Program-made: the position numbers and the translations under genes | The notes under the pieces: model-generated | What the model saw: only the letters and a program-made list of their open reading frames with translations | Database searches by the model: none | Told to the model about the DNA's origin: nothing | In this document: piece after piece, positions 63,885-64,000 of the stretch | How the letters are laid out: the number at the start of each line of letters is the position of its first letter | Numbering within the stretch: the first letter of the stretch is position 1 | From: Haliotis asinina | Lineage: Eukaryota > Mollusca > Gastropoda > Lepetellida > Haliotidae | Length of the DNA: 64,000 bases | Assembly (NCBI RefSeq): GCF_037392515.1 | Contig: NC_090288.1 | Span: 13,993,969-14,057,968, forward strand | Direction: 5' to 3'

Positions 63885-64000
63885 ACTTCTTATCTTGAGG
63901 AGAGACTTGTTTATTGTTAACTTGATATCACATTGTTTGTACCATACCGGTTACTTCATTTCTCGTACCTTTCCATCAAATACTGATACACCGATTCGTG

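Overview
This is a stretch of animal nuclear genome. Evidence: introns with GT-AG borders, long AT-rich introns, many tRNA-derived SINEs, LINE relics, MITE-like inverted repeats and minisatellites. Nothing bacterial, viral or organellar was seen. The dispersed repeats (heads with Pol III A and B boxes, bodies ending in GCGGCGTAAAAC, tails of (ACTC)n) are of the kind I associate with gastropod molluscs, abalone (Haliotis) in particular. That assignment is inference from recall, not from a search.

Two protein-coding genes can be assembled, in convergent orientation. Gene 1 (plus strand, 5882-23012, N-terminus not located) has seven phase-compatible exons. They encode a CCCH zinc finger followed by one complete extended Tudor domain, a type of combination found among germ-granule and piRNA-pathway proteins. 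Gene 2 (minus strand, 59567 down to 33728) has 22 phase-compatible exons totalling 2457 nt (818 codons plus stop). It encodes a signal peptide, a ten-cysteine uromodulin/GP2/OIT3-type module (D8C/D10C), a long Ser/Thr-rich stalk built largely from tiny symmetric phase-1 exons, a SEA-like region, one membrane span and a cytoplasmic tail ending in DTQL, a class I PDZ-type terminus. Part of the stalk has been extended by tandem duplication of a 285-bp unit carrying one 48-bp exon. Two of those units look identical by eye.

Layout: 1-2130, LINE relic with a restriction-enzyme-like C-terminus; 2.7-3.6 kb, candidate promoter and a long hairpin; 5.9-23.0 kb, gene 1, whose introns hold SINEs, a minisatellite born inside a SINE, a decayed Tc1-like element, a MITE-like element and an RNase H LINE relic; 23.0-31.9 kb, intergenic DNA with a 2.2-kb minisatellite of about 28-bp units; 31.9-59.6 kb, gene 2 including a probable 3' UTR, with a 9.6-kb first intron holding a 101-bp tandem array and a 1.7-kb array of about 170-bp units; 59.6-64.0 kb, SINEs, MITE-like elements and an unassigned open frame.

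The two genes show no sign of working together and appear to be chance neighbours. The most unusual object is gene 2: a mucin-like surface receptor whose stalk is growing by exon duplication.
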